Shown here piece after piece: positions 1 to 10,034 of a DNA stretch of 64,000 nt. The notes under the pieces are model-generated. The model had not been told where the DNA came from, made no database searches, and was given only the letters and a program-made list of their open reading frames with translations. This DNA comes from DATFES01 sp035457725. Lineage in GTDB: Bacteria > Pseudomonadota > Alphaproteobacteria > CACIAM-22H2. Positions within the stretch are counted from its first letter, which is position 1. Each line of letters begins with the position of its first letter. The position numbers and the translations under genes were made by a program. Where the stretch lies: positions 21,795-85,794 of the forward strand of contig DATIBC010000069.1 in assembly GCA_035457725.1 (NCBI GenBank), written 5' to 3'.

Positions 1-188
1 TTCATGTCGTATGACCCATTGGCGTTGTGGGCGTGGTCTCCGGGGCTCAATCGAACGGCGATTCTCATTCCCCACTCGGAGTTCATTGGTCTGCTCAATC
101 TTTGGGTCGAATCCGGCGCGCCCTGCCCTGGCTGAGCTCGCGCCCGGCGCCGCATCGCCGCGGCAAGCCGGTCGGCCCGGAAAACGCG

Positions 189-2159
<1,971 letters not shown>

Positions 2160-2303
2160 CTCTTGTCTCCGTCGAACGGGGCCGGCGATTTGCCGCGGAT
2201 TTAAGCCCAAAGCGCGGTCGAGGACTAGCCGCAAAGCTGGTCTGCTGCAGCCGCGCTGGCGCCTGTGCGCTACGCCGTATAGCCTCCCGTCGTCCCTCGC
2301 CTC

Positions 2304-3233
2304 ATGCCCGATTCGCCGCCTCTTCCCTCGTCCAAGCCACATCCACGACTGCCCGGCCCTGTCCGCGGCGGCCTGTGGATGACCGCCGCCTGCGTCTGCT
2401 TCGCCTCGATGAACGCGATCATCCGCCTTCTCTCGGCCGACTTACCGCCGTTCGAGATCGTGTTCTTCCGCAACCTGATGGGCCTCGCCTTCATGCTGCC
2501 GTGGCTAATCCGCGCCGGCCCAGCGGCGTTGCGAACCGCCAACCAACGGCTCTATCTCGGCCGCGCGCTCATCGGGCTTGCCTCGATGCTGCTTTGGTTC
2601 TCGGCGCTGGCGCTGATGCCGCTTGCCGAGGCGACGGCGCTGTCGTTCACCGCCCCGCTCTTCGCGACGATCTGCGCCGTTGCGGTCCTCGGCGAGACAG
2701 TGCGGCTGCGCCGTTGGACGGCGACCATCGTCGGCTTCGCAGGGGCGATGATCGTCCTGCGGCCCGGATTCCAGGCGATCAGGCTTCCGGAGCTGCTGGT
2801 CCTCGCCTCGGCGGCGACCGCGGGCTTGAGCGCCATCACCGTCAAACAGCTCACCCGCAGCGAGCCTCCCAACGCCATCGTCACCTACATGACGCTGTAC
2901 ATCATGCCGCCGTCGTTCGTCGTCGCGCTGTTCGTCTGGGTGACCCCGCCGTGGACGACGATCCCGTGGCTCGTCGTGCTTGGCCTTTTCGCCACGTTGG
3001 GCCATCAGGCGATGACGCGCGCGTTCGCCGCAACCGATACCTCGCTGGTGATGTCGTTCGATTTCGCGCGGCTACCGTTCGTCGCCATCATCGCCTGGTT
3101 CGCTTTCGGCGAAACGCCCGACATATGGACCTGGGTCGGAGCGGCGGTCATCGTCGCCGCGACGGTTTATATCGCGCATCGCGAAAGCCGGCTCGCCCGC
3201 GCGCCGCATGCCGGCGCCGCGCCGCCGGTGTGA
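2304..3233 (+). CDS. EamA/DMT-family membrane transporter
   Basis: Inner-membrane protein of 309 residues with about ten hydrophobic segments arranged as two EamA repeats, the typical drug/metabolite-transporter architecture. The N-terminus is a short polar, proline-rich leader before the first helix. The conserved stretch LAEATALSFTAPLFAT closes the fourth segment, as in RhaT/RarD/YdcZ-type DMT proteins. Substrate cannot be read from sequence. The gene is transcribed away from the acetoacetyl-CoA synthetase. Confidence 0.88.
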   Translation: MPDSPPLPSSKPHPRLPGPVRGGLWMTAACVCFASMNAIIRLLSADLPPFEIVFFRNLMGLAFMLPWLIRAGPAALRTANQRLYLGRALIGLASMLLWFSALALMPLAEATALSFTAPLFATICAVAVLGETVRLRRWTATIVGFAGAMIVLRPGFQAIRLPELLVLASAATAGLSAITVKQLTRSEPPNAIVTYMTLYIMPPSFVVALFVWVTPPWTTIPWLVVLGLFATLGHQAMTRAFAATDTSLVMSFDFARLPFVAIIAWFAFGETPDIWTWVGAAVIVAATVYIAHRESRLARAPHAGAAPPV

Positions 3234-3331
3234 AACCGCGCCACCGCCCTCGGGCCGACATCGCTGGAAGCCGGTCTGCCCCTCTGCTACAAGGCGAGCC
3301 ATCATAGGGCCGAGCGAGCGGAGAACAGGCA

Positions 3332-4093
3332 ATGCAGGTCAAGGGACACGCGGCGATCGTTACCGGCGGCGGGTCGGGCCTGGGCGCGGCGACGGCGCGG
3401 GCACTGGCGGCAGCGGGGGCCAAAGTCGCGGTGCTCGACGTCAACATGGACGGCGCAAACCGCGTGGCCAAGGATATCGGCGGCATCGCCATTAAGTGCG
3501 ACGTCGGCGACGCCGCCTCCGCCGAAGCTGCGGTCGCCGAGGCGCGTGCCAAGCATGGCGTGGCGCGCATTTTGGTCAATTGTGCCGGCATCGCCACCGC
3601 GGGCAGGATCGTCGGCAAGGAAGGGCCGATGCCGCTGGGCGACTTCGCCCGGGTGATCAACGTCAATCTGATCGGCACTTTCAACCTGATGCGGCTCTGC
3701 GCCGCCGACATGCAGACGCTCGGCCCGCTCGCCGACGGCGAGCGCGGCGTGATCGTCTCGACCGCCTCGGTCGCCGCCTACGAGGGCCAGATCGGGCAAG
3801 CCGCATATTCGGCCTCGAAAGGCGGCGTCGTCGCGCTGACGCTGCCGGCGGCGCGCGAGTTCGCGCGGTTCGGCATTCGCGTTCTGGCAATAGCGCCCGG
3901 GCTGTTCGGCACGCCGATGCTGCTCGGCATGCCGCAAGCGGTGCAGGACAGCCTCGCCGCATCGGTGCCGTACCCGACGCGGTTCGGCACGCCCGAGGAG
4001 TACGGCAAGCTCGTCATGCACATGATCGACAACGTGATGCTGAACGGCGAGGTCGTGCGCCTTGACGGCGCCATCCGTCTGCAACCGAAATAG
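3332..4093 (+). CDS. SDR, 3-hydroxyacyl-CoA dehydrogenase type-2-like
   Basis: NAD-dependent short-chain dehydrogenase of 253 residues. The Rossmann motif VTGGGSGLGAA starts near residue 10, and the catalytic Tyr and Lys are in YSASKGG. The C-terminal half (PYPTRFGTPEEYGKLV and the LDGAIRL end) resembles the HSD17B10 / 3-hydroxyacyl-CoA dehydrogenase type 2 branch, which oxidises short-chain 3-hydroxyacyl-CoA or branched methyl-3-hydroxybutyryl-CoA. A role in fatty or branched-chain acid oxidation is inferred from the family. It converges with the pterin dehydratase gene. Confidence 0.88.
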   Translation: MQVKGHAAIVTGGGSGLGAATARALAAAGAKVAVLDVNMDGANRVAKDIGGIAIKCDVGDAASAEAAVAEARAKHGVARILVNCAGIATAGRIVGKEGPMPLGDFARVINVNLIGTFNLMRLCAADMQTLGPLADGERGVIVSTASVAAYEGQIGQAAYSASKGGVVALTLPAAREFARFGIRVLAIAPGLFGTPMLLGMPQAVQDSLAASVPYPTRFGTPEEYGKLVMHMIDNVMLNGEVVRLDGAIRLQPK

Positions 4094-4116
4094 CCGGCCG
4101 GGCGGGCGGCGCCGAA

Positions 4117-4428
4117 CTAGCTCCGTGGCGTGCGCCGCGGACCGGCCGCCGCGTCGATGGCACGCGCCAGATCGATGTCGCGCGCGCTGACGCCGCCCGC
4201 ATCGTGCGTCGTGAGCGTGATCCGCACCTGGTTGTAGACATTGAACCATTCGGGATGATGGTTCATCCGTTCGGCGATCAACGCCACCCGACTCATGAAC
4301 CCGAACGTCTCGACGAAATCGGCGAAGCGGAACGCCTTTTCGATCGCATCGCGATTGCCGACCGGCGTCCAGCCGGCAAGCTTCTTGAGCGCCGCCTTGC
4401 GCGCCCGCGTCGACAATTTGGCAACCAT
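4117..4428 (-). CDS. phhB: 4a-hydroxytetrahydrobiopterin dehydratase
   Basis: Small pterin-carbinolamine dehydratase of 103 residues that recycles the pterin cofactor of aromatic amino acid hydroxylases. The signature MNHHPEWFNVYNQV is present with both histidines and the proline, followed by the LTTHDAGGVS segment typical of the family C-terminus. An ATG ten codons upstream (4458) is possible, but MVAKLS matches usual family starts better. No phenylalanine hydroxylase gene is visible in the window, so the physiological partner is unknown. Confidence 0.85.
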   Translation of the reverse strand: MVAKLSTRARKAALKKLAGWTPVGNRDAIEKAFRFADFVETFGFMSRVALIAERMNHHPEWFNVYNQVRITLTTHDAGGVSARDIDLARAIDAAAGPRRTPRS

Positions 4429-4514
4429 TTGGCGTTGGCTCCGCTTGTGAGGCCGCATCGCGGGAGAGTGTCGCGGCTTTTCGCCGATTGCAAGGCAGCG
4501 TAAGCTGCCGCGCC

Positions 4515-4931
4515 ATGAGGGGAGCCAAGCGTGAAATCCTGCCGCCGAGCCTCGCCGACCTCGAGCGGCTGGCGGCGGCGGCGTTGACGACGGTGCCGGA
4601 CGAACTACGCCGTCACGTCCGCGATGTGGTTATTCGCGTCGAGGAGTTTCCCGACGCCGAGACCGAGGAGGAGATGGAACTCGAGAGTCCCTTTGACATC
4701 ATGGGGCTCTATCGCGGCGTCGACCTCACGCGCAAAAGCGTTCATGACGTGCCACACAGTCCCGACATGATCTTTCTTTACCGCCGCCCGCTGCTTGATT
4801 ACTGGTGCGAGACCGGCGACGACCTAGCGCATTTGGTGCGCCACGTGCTGATCCATGAGATTGGCCATCATTTCGGCTTCTCGGATGCCGATATGGAGGC
4901 GCTGGAAGCGCAGGCCGAGGAGCGGGACTGA
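4515..4931 (+). CDS. Zincin-like metallopeptidase family protein (PF06262-type)
   Basis: Predicted single-domain zinc metallopeptidase of 138 residues. The zinc-binding HExxH appears as HEIGHHFGFSD near residue 115, preceded by the family-typical LYRRPLLDYW and FDIMGLYRGVDL segments. Start chosen at the ATG at 4515 (MRGAKREIL); the in-frame ATG at 4488 would add a non-conserved leader. No signal peptide, so probably cytosolic. The substrate of this family is not established. Confidence 0.85.
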   Translation: MRGAKREILPPSLADLERLAAAALTTVPDELRRHVRDVVIRVEEFPDAETEEEMELESPFDIMGLYRGVDLTRKSVHDVPHSPDMIFLYRRPLLDYWCETGDDLAHLVRHVLIHEIGHHFGFSDADMEALEAQAEERD

Positions 4932-4941
4932 GCCTCCGACG

Positions 4942-5373
4942 ATGCCGACCACGATCGAAAAACTGACGCCCGAGGACGAAGCGCTGATCGCCGCGGCGCG
5001 CGATACCATCGAACGCCGCTACATCGAGAACCGTCACCACATCGCCGCCGCACTGCGCACCAAGCGCGGCAACATCTACACCGCGGTGCATCTCGACACC
5101 TATGTCGGCCGGGCCTCGGTATGCGCCGAGGCCATCGCCGTCGGCAAGGCGATGGCCGAGGGCGACCGGGAGATCGTGGCCATCGTGTCGGTGCGCCATC
5201 CGCGTCCCCGCGAAGCCAACCGCGAGATTCAGGTCGTCTCGCCGTGCGGCATCTGCCGCGAGCTGCTCAACGACTTCGCGCGGGACTGCCAGGTCATCAT
5301 TCCGGTCGACGGCCAACTCGGCCGCGTTTCCGTCGCCGACTTGTTGCCGGTCAAGTACACGCGACTGCCCTGA
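4942..5373 (+). CDS. Cytidine deaminase-like protein
   Basis: Protein of 143 residues with the cytidine/deoxycytidine deaminase zinc site: C-A-E near residue 63 (zinc Cys and proton-shuttle Glu) and PCGICREL near residue 104 (two further zinc Cys). Probable reaction is hydrolytic deamination of a nucleoside or related base. The order and spacing are closest to small CDA and blasticidin-S-deaminase-like proteins, so the substrate is uncertain. The gene starts 10 bases after the metallopeptidase stop, suggesting co-transcription. Confidence 0.83.
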   Translation: MPTTIEKLTPEDEALIAAARDTIERRYIENRHHIAAALRTKRGNIYTAVHLDTYVGRASVCAEAIAVGKAMAEGDREIVAIVSVRHPRPREANREIQVVSPCGICRELLNDFARDCQVIIPVDGQLGRVSVADLLPVKYTRLP

Positions 5374-5376
5374 GCC

Positions 5377-5988
5377 TCACGCCGAACCCAGCAACGCCTT
5401 GACTCGGCGGCGCAGGTCCGGAATCACCTCGCGCTCGAACCATGGATTCTTGCCGAGCCACGCCGTGTTGCGCCACGAGGGATGCGGCAGCGCGAGGAAA
5501 TCGGGGAGATATTCTCGCCACGCCGCGACCGTCGCGGTCAGCGACGCCTTGCGCCGCCGGCCGAGGTAATAGGCGTGGGCGTATTGGCCGATCAGCAGCG
5601 TGAGCCGTATGTCGGGCAGCAACGGACGCAACCGCGGATGCCACGTCGGGCCGCATTCGGGCGAGGGCGGCAGATCGCCGCCGCGCGCGTCGCGGCCGGG
5701 ATAGCACATGCCCATCGGCAGGATGGCGACGCGCGGATCGTCGTAGAACGTCGCACGATCGACGCCCAGCCAGTCGCGCAACCTGTCGCCGCTGCGGTCG
5801 GTGTAGGGGAGGCCCGATTCGTGCACCCGCGTGCCCGGCGCCTGGCCGACCAGCAAAATCCGCGCCCCAGAGCGCACCATCAGCACCGGCCGGGGACCCA
5901 GCGGCAGCTTGGCCTCGCAGATCCGGCAGGCGCGGGCGGCGGCGATCGCCGCGGCCAGCGCCGTTTCCGGCGTCGCCTCAACGCCCAT
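5377..5988 (-). CDS. Uracil-DNA glycosylase superfamily protein
   Basis: Protein of 203 residues in the UDG superfamily that removes uracil or acts on related lesions. The N-terminus has a CRICEAKLP segment with only two cysteines visible, so an Fe-S cluster is doubtful. VGQAPGTRVHESG is the GQ(D/A)P-type active-site motif and LPHPSWRN is the conserved HPS motif near the C-terminus. Start ATG at 5988 was chosen because residues upstream in this frame are the reverse-frame shadow of the sirtuin gene. It overlaps the 3' end of the sirtuin gene by 11 bases, so the two are probably co-transcribed. Confidence 0.87.
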   Translation of the reverse strand: MGVEATPETALAAAIAAARACRICEAKLPLGPRPVLMVRSGARILLVGQAPGTRVHESGLPYTDRSGDRLRDWLGVDRATFYDDPRVAILPMGMCYPGRDARGGDLPPSPECGPTWHPRLRPLLPDIRLTLLIGQYAHAYYLGRRRKASLTATVAAWREYLPDFLALPHPSWRNTAWLGKNPWFEREVIPDLRRRVKALLGSA

Positions 5989-6697
5989 CGAGCAGCCCCG
6001 CCACGTAGGCTGGAACGACTTTGCTTGCCGGGCCGTAGATGCGTTCCTCGAACATCGAGTGCCCCTCCGACGGCTCGAGATTAAGCTCGACCGTATGCCC
6101 TCCGGCGGCGCGCGCCTCGGCGACGAATCCCGCCGCCGGATAGACGTTGCCCGAGGTGCCGATCGACACGAACAGATCGCACTCGCCGAGCGCCGCGTAG
6201 ATTTCGTCCATGCCGAGCGGCATTTCGCCGAACCACACGACATGCGGGCGTAGCCCCCCGGGCCGGCCGCACGCCGCGCAGACGAGACCGGCGGAAAGGT
6301 CGGAGTTGCAGGGATGGACATCGTCGCAATGGGCGCATCGCGCTTTCAGCATTTCGCCGTGCATGTGGCGTAGATTGCGCGAACCGGCGCGCTCATGCAG
6401 GTCGTCGATGTTCTGGGTCACCAGCAGAACCTGGCCCGGCCATTCGCGCTCGAGCCGCGCCAATGCATGATGCGCTGCGTTGGGCGCCACCTTGGCGTCG
6501 AGGAGGCCGCGGCGGCGCGCATTGTAGAAAGCGTGCACTCGCGCCGGATCGCGCACAAAGGCTTCCGGAGTGGCGACGTCTTCGATCCGCACCGTCGCCC
6601 ATATTCCGTCGGCGTCGCGAAACGTCGATAGGCCCGACTCCTTGGAGATCCCAGCGCCGGTTAAAATCACGATCGAGGCGTCGCGATCGGCGATCAT
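5978..6697 (-). CDS. cobB: NAD-dependent protein deacylase, sirtuin (CobB-type)
   Basis: Sir2-family deacylase of 239 residues. It removes acyl groups from protein lysines using NAD+. Visible motifs are GAGIS (residues 14-18), TQNIDDLH, the catalytic His in HMHGE, and a four-cysteine zinc ribbon (CAHC and CAAC). Tyr58 and Arg61 form the YxxR pair that in SIRT5 and E. coli CobB confers desuccinylase/demalonylase activity, so this may act on acidic acyl marks. Not to be confused with the cobyrinate synthase, also called cobB, at 60.4 kb. Confidence 0.92.
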   Translation of the reverse strand: MIADRDASIVILTGAGISKESGLSTFRDADGIWATVRIEDVATPEAFVRDPARVHAFYNARRRGLLDAKVAPNAAHHALARLEREWPGQVLLVTQNIDDLHERAGSRNLRHMHGEMLKARCAHCDDVHPCNSDLSAGLVCAACGRPGGLRPHVVWFGEMPLGMDEIYAALGECDLFVSIGTSGNVYPAAGFVAEARAAGGHTVELNLEPSEGHSMFEERIYGPASKVVPAYVAGLLDGR

Positions 6698-6840
6698 CGC
6701 GACTCCCGCCTTGCATCGTTTGGGCGATACCGCACCGCACGTCGCGGAAGCGTAGGCGCCGCATGCGGCGGCGATGGCACGCGGGCGTACAATCGGCTAT
6801 TGAAGGCGATGATGGGCATTGGCGAGGCGATAGCATAGCG

Positions 6841-7350
6841 ATGGCGGACGAGCAAAGTCGAGAACGGCCCCGACGAACGATTGGCGTCCTGTTCGTTTGT
6901 ACCGGCAATATCTGCCGCTCTCCGACCGCGGCGGGCGTGTTCCGGACCATGGTTTCGCGCGTCGGCCTCAGCGAGCGATTCCGCATCGATTCATGCGGCA
7001 CCTACTCGGGGCATATCGGGCAGCCGCCAGATCCGCGCGCGAAGGAACACGCGCTTAGACGCGGCTACGATATCAGCGATAGCCGCGCCCGGCTGCTGCG
7101 AACCGACGATTTCGTGACCTTCGACCACATCCTCGCGATGGACCAGGGGCATCTGCGGGAATTGCAGCGCCTGGCGACGCCGCCGACGCGCGACCGCGTG
7201 CAATTGTTTCTGGACTTCGCCCCCCATTTGCCGGCGCGCGAGGTTCCCGATCCCTACTATGGCGAGTCGGCCGATTTCGAACGCGCCCTCGATCTGATCG
7301 AGCGCGGTGCAGCGAGCCTGCTTATCGCGGTGCGCAAGGAATTGCGGTGA
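6841..7350 (+). CDS. Low-molecular-weight protein-tyrosine phosphatase
   Basis: Cysteine-based phosphatase of 169 residues. The P-loop CTGNICRSP has its nucleophilic Cys at residue 20, and the general acid Asp lies in DPYY near residue 138, both in the expected places for the LMW-PTP family. Cytosolic. The stop overlaps the GTG start of the next gene by four bases (GTGA), so the phosphatase is probably translated together with the fructosamine-kinase-like protein. Start ATG at 6841 gives a leader of about a dozen polar residues before the first beta strand. Confidence 0.9.
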   Translation: MADEQSRERPRRTIGVLFVCTGNICRSPTAAGVFRTMVSRVGLSERFRIDSCGTYSGHIGQPPDPRAKEHALRRGYDISDSRARLLRTDDFVTFDHILAMDQGHLRELQRLATPPTRDRVQLFLDFAPHLPAREVPDPYYGESADFERALDLIERGAASLLIAVRKELR

Positions 7351-8201
7351 CGCTAACCGCCGCCGGGCGCGATGCCATCGAGCGCGCGATGGGCCGGCGG
7401 ATCGTCCGGGCGACGGCGCTTCGTGGCGGTTGCGTCGCGGAAGTATGGCGGATCACGCTCGATGACGGCGCAGAGCTGGTCGCCAAGCTGGGTCGAGGTC
7501 TAGCACTCGAGGCCTACATGCTCGACTGGCTGCGCCGGAACGGCGCGGTTCCGGTCCCCGCAATTCGTCTCGCGCGCGACGATCTATTGCTCATGGAGTT
7601 CATTGCCCACGACGAGGGCGGAATCGGCGCCGAGGCCGAGCGCGATCTGGCGGCGGTCGTCGCCCGGCTTCATGGTGTGCCGGGCGAGCACTTTGGCTTC
7701 GAGCAAGACACTGTCATCGGCGGCTTGCCCCAGCCGAACGCCGCATCCACCGACTGGCGGCAATTTTTCGCCGATTATCGCCTGCGCTTCATGGCCGATC
7801 AGGCGCGGACAGCAGGGCAATTACCGGGGCGGGTGGCGAGCCGCGTCGAGACGCTGTGCGCAAAGCTCGATCGCTGGATCGACGCCGGTGCTGCGCCGGC
7901 GTTGATCCATGGCGATCTCTGGCACGGCAATATTCTCGCGCGCGGCGGACGCATCGTCGGCCTGCTCGATCCGGCGATCTACTTTGCCGATCCGGAGATC
8001 GAGCTCGCTTTCATGACGCTGTTCGGCAGCGTCGGCGAAACGTTCTTTGCTTCGTACCGCGAGATCCATCCGATTGCCTCCGGATTCTTCGAAGCACGCC
8101 GGCATCTTTACAATCTCTACCCGCTACTGGTCCACGTTCGCCTGTTCGGCGGCGGTTATGTCGGCCAGGTTGAGCGGATCTTGGATCGATTTGGCGCGTG
8201 A
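7347..8201 (+). CDS. Fructosamine kinase / aminoglycoside phosphotransferase-like kinase
   Basis: Protein of 284 residues in the fructosamine-3-kinase clade of the APH kinase fold. It probably phosphorylates ketoamine adducts on glycated proteins so that they decompose. The catalytic loop HGDLWHGNIL lies near residue 190 and the metal-binding LLDPAIYFADPEIELA follows. GTG start in the GTGA overlap with the phosphatase stop. Pairing of an LMW-PTP gene with a fructosamine kinase gene suggests a protein-deglycation unit, in which the phosphatase may act on the phosphorylated sugar adducts; this is inference. Confidence 0.87.
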   Translation: MTLTAAGRDAIERAMGRRIVRATALRGGCVAEVWRITLDDGAELVAKLGRGLALEAYMLDWLRRNGAVPVPAIRLARDDLLLMEFIAHDEGGIGAEAERDLAAVVARLHGVPGEHFGFEQDTVIGGLPQPNAASTDWRQFFADYRLRFMADQARTAGQLPGRVASRVETLCAKLDRWIDAGAAPALIHGDLWHGNILARGGRIVGLLDPAIYFADPEIELAFMTLFGSVGETFFASYREIHPIASGFFEARRHLYNLYPLLVHVRLFGGGYVGQVERILDRFGA

Positions 8202-8292
8202 GGCGACGAGACCGCCCAACACGCGCCGCACACGATCGCCCGAATGCCGGCGGGAACGGCTTGCGGGGCCCGGCAATCGGCCACGCTTCGTC

Positions 8293-8877
8293 TCACGCCT
8301 CGACCAGGGCCAGGGGATATTCCGCCTCAATCCGGTAGATCGGTCCGGCGTTGCGAAGGTGGCTCGAGAACAAAAGGAATTCGTCGACCGAGATCGGTCC
8401 GGCGCGAAACAGCGCATGATGCGCGAGAAACGCTGAAACGCGCGCGTTCTGGCCGCCATGTAGGCCGGGGCCGCTGTGGTCGTTCTGGACCTCGCGCAAA
8501 CGGGCAAGCGTCACGTGCGGTTTGAAGCGCCGGCTCTCGCGCGGCGCGCCGACCCGCGCCAGTGCAGATTCGACGCGCGCCTGCAACGCCACCAGTTCGG
8601 CGCTCTTGTCGACGCCAACCCAAATCGTGTGGACATGGCCCGAGGTTTCGAAATGGCGCACGCCGGCGAGCGTGATCTCGAACCGCGGCGATCGGATGGC
8701 GGCCAACGCGTCGTGGATATCGTCGGCTTCGCCCTCGTCAACCTCGCCGATGAAGCGGAGCGAGATGTGGAAATTCTCGGGCTCGACCCACTTGGCCCCG
8801 GGGACGCCGCCGCACAAGGCAGTCAAGCGCAACCTGACATCCTCGGGGAGCCCGACGCCGACGAATAGGCGAATCAT
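8293..8877 (-). CDS. thpR: RNA 2',3'-cyclic phosphodiesterase (2H family)
   Basis: Two-histidine phosphoesterase of 194 residues. Both HxT/S motifs are visible: HISLRF near residue 42 and HVTLAR near residue 130, at the spacing expected for ThpR/LigT. The usual activity is opening 2',3'-cyclic phosphates on RNA, with a weak reverse 2'-5' ligation. The N-terminal MIRLFVGVGLP matches the usual ThpR start. Confidence 0.9.
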   Translation of the reverse strand: MIRLFVGVGLPEDVRLRLTALCGGVPGAKWVEPENFHISLRFIGEVDEGEADDIHDALAAIRSPRFEITLAGVRHFETSGHVHTIWVGVDKSAELVALQARVESALARVGAPRESRRFKPHVTLARLREVQNDHSGPGLHGGQNARVSAFLAHHALFRAGPISVDEFLLFSSHLRNAGPIYRIEAEYPLALVEA

Positions 8878-8952
8878 GGCACCCTCCTGTTTCTGGAGTA
8901 GCCGATTCGTATCCCGGCGACAAGGCGAACGCGAAGGCCCGCCGGCAGGCGG

Positions 8953-9996
8953 TCATGGACAAGGATTGGGATTGGCGGCGTGAATCGCCTCGAGCGCCGC
9001 CAAGACATCGGCCGACAGCTTGACATCGAGGCTGGCGACGTTTTGGTCGAGCTGTGCCAGCGACGTGCAGCCGATGATGGTCGAGGTAAGAAACGGCCGG
9101 GTGTTGACGAAGGCAAGCGCGATCTGCGCGGCATCGAGGCCGTGCTCGCACGCCAGCGCGACGTACGCCGCCGCGGCCGGCTCGGCGCGCGGGGTGGAGT
9201 AGCGCTTGAAGCGCTCGAACAACGTCAGGCGGCAGTCGGGCGGCCGCGCGCCGTCGAGGTACTTCCCTGCCAGCACGCCCATCGCCAGCGGCGAATACGC
9301 AAGCAGTCCGCAATTGGCGCGGCAAGCGACCTCGGCCAGCCCAATCTCGAACGTGCGATTGAGCAGATTGTACGGATTCTGGATCGACTGGATGCGCGGC
9401 CCCCTGCCGGAGACGGCGAGCGCCAAGTGTTGCATTACGCCCCACGCCGTCTCGTTGGATACGCCGACATGACGGACCTTGCCCGCCCTGACCAAGCCGT
9501 CCAGCACATCGAGCGTCTCTTCGAGCGTGGCGCCATCGCCCGCCGGCTCGTGGCTGTATCCCAGCCGACCGAAAGCGTTCACCTTTCGATCGGGCGAGTG
9601 CGTTTGGTAAAGGTCGATGTAGTCGGTCTGCAACCGCTTCAGCGAAGCGTCAAGTGCGGCCTCGATGTTCTTGCGGTCGAGCCGGCCGCGACCATCGCGC
9701 ACGTGCGGCATGGCGTTGTTGGCGCCAGTTACCTTGGTCGCCAACACGACCTTGCCGCGCACTCCGGGCCGGCGTTTCAACCAGGTGCCGACATACTCCT
9801 CGGTTCGACCGAACGTTTCGGCGCGCGGCGGCACCGGATACATCTCGGCCGCGTCGATGAAATTGATGCCGTGTTCGAGCGCACGATCGAGTTGGGCGTG
9901 GGCTTCGGCCTCGCTGTTCTGTTCGCCCCATGTCATCGTGCCGAGGCAGATTAGGCTGACATCGAGATCGGTCGTACCAAGTCGGCGGTACTGCAT
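8953..9996 (-). CDS. tas: NADP(H)-dependent aldo-keto reductase (Tas-like)
   Basis: Aldo-keto reductase of 347 residues, closely resembling E. coli Tas along its whole length. Shared segments include the start MQYRRLG, GTMTWGEQNSEAEAHAQLD, the catalytic Tyr/Asp region AAEMYPVPPRAET, the Lys in ATKV and the His in YQTHSPDR. Cytosolic, reducing carbonyls with NADPH; the natural substrate is unknown. The ATG at 9996 is chosen by that match, although the frame is open further upstream. Confidence 0.92.
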   Translation of the reverse strand: MQYRRLGTTDLDVSLICLGTMTWGEQNSEAEAHAQLDRALEHGINFIDAAEMYPVPPRAETFGRTEEYVGTWLKRRPGVRGKVVLATKVTGANNAMPHVRDGRGRLDRKNIEAALDASLKRLQTDYIDLYQTHSPDRKVNAFGRLGYSHEPAGDGATLEETLDVLDGLVRAGKVRHVGVSNETAWGVMQHLALAVSGRGPRIQSIQNPYNLLNRTFEIGLAEVACRANCGLLAYSPLAMGVLAGKYLDGARPPDCRLTLFERFKRYSTPRAEPAAAAYVALACEHGLDAAQIALAFVNTRPFLTSTIIGCTSLAQLDQNVASLDVKLSADVLAALEAIHAANPNPCP

Positions 9997-10034
9997 GGAA
10001 AACGCAACCTTGCTGGTATCGGGGAGACCCCCGC

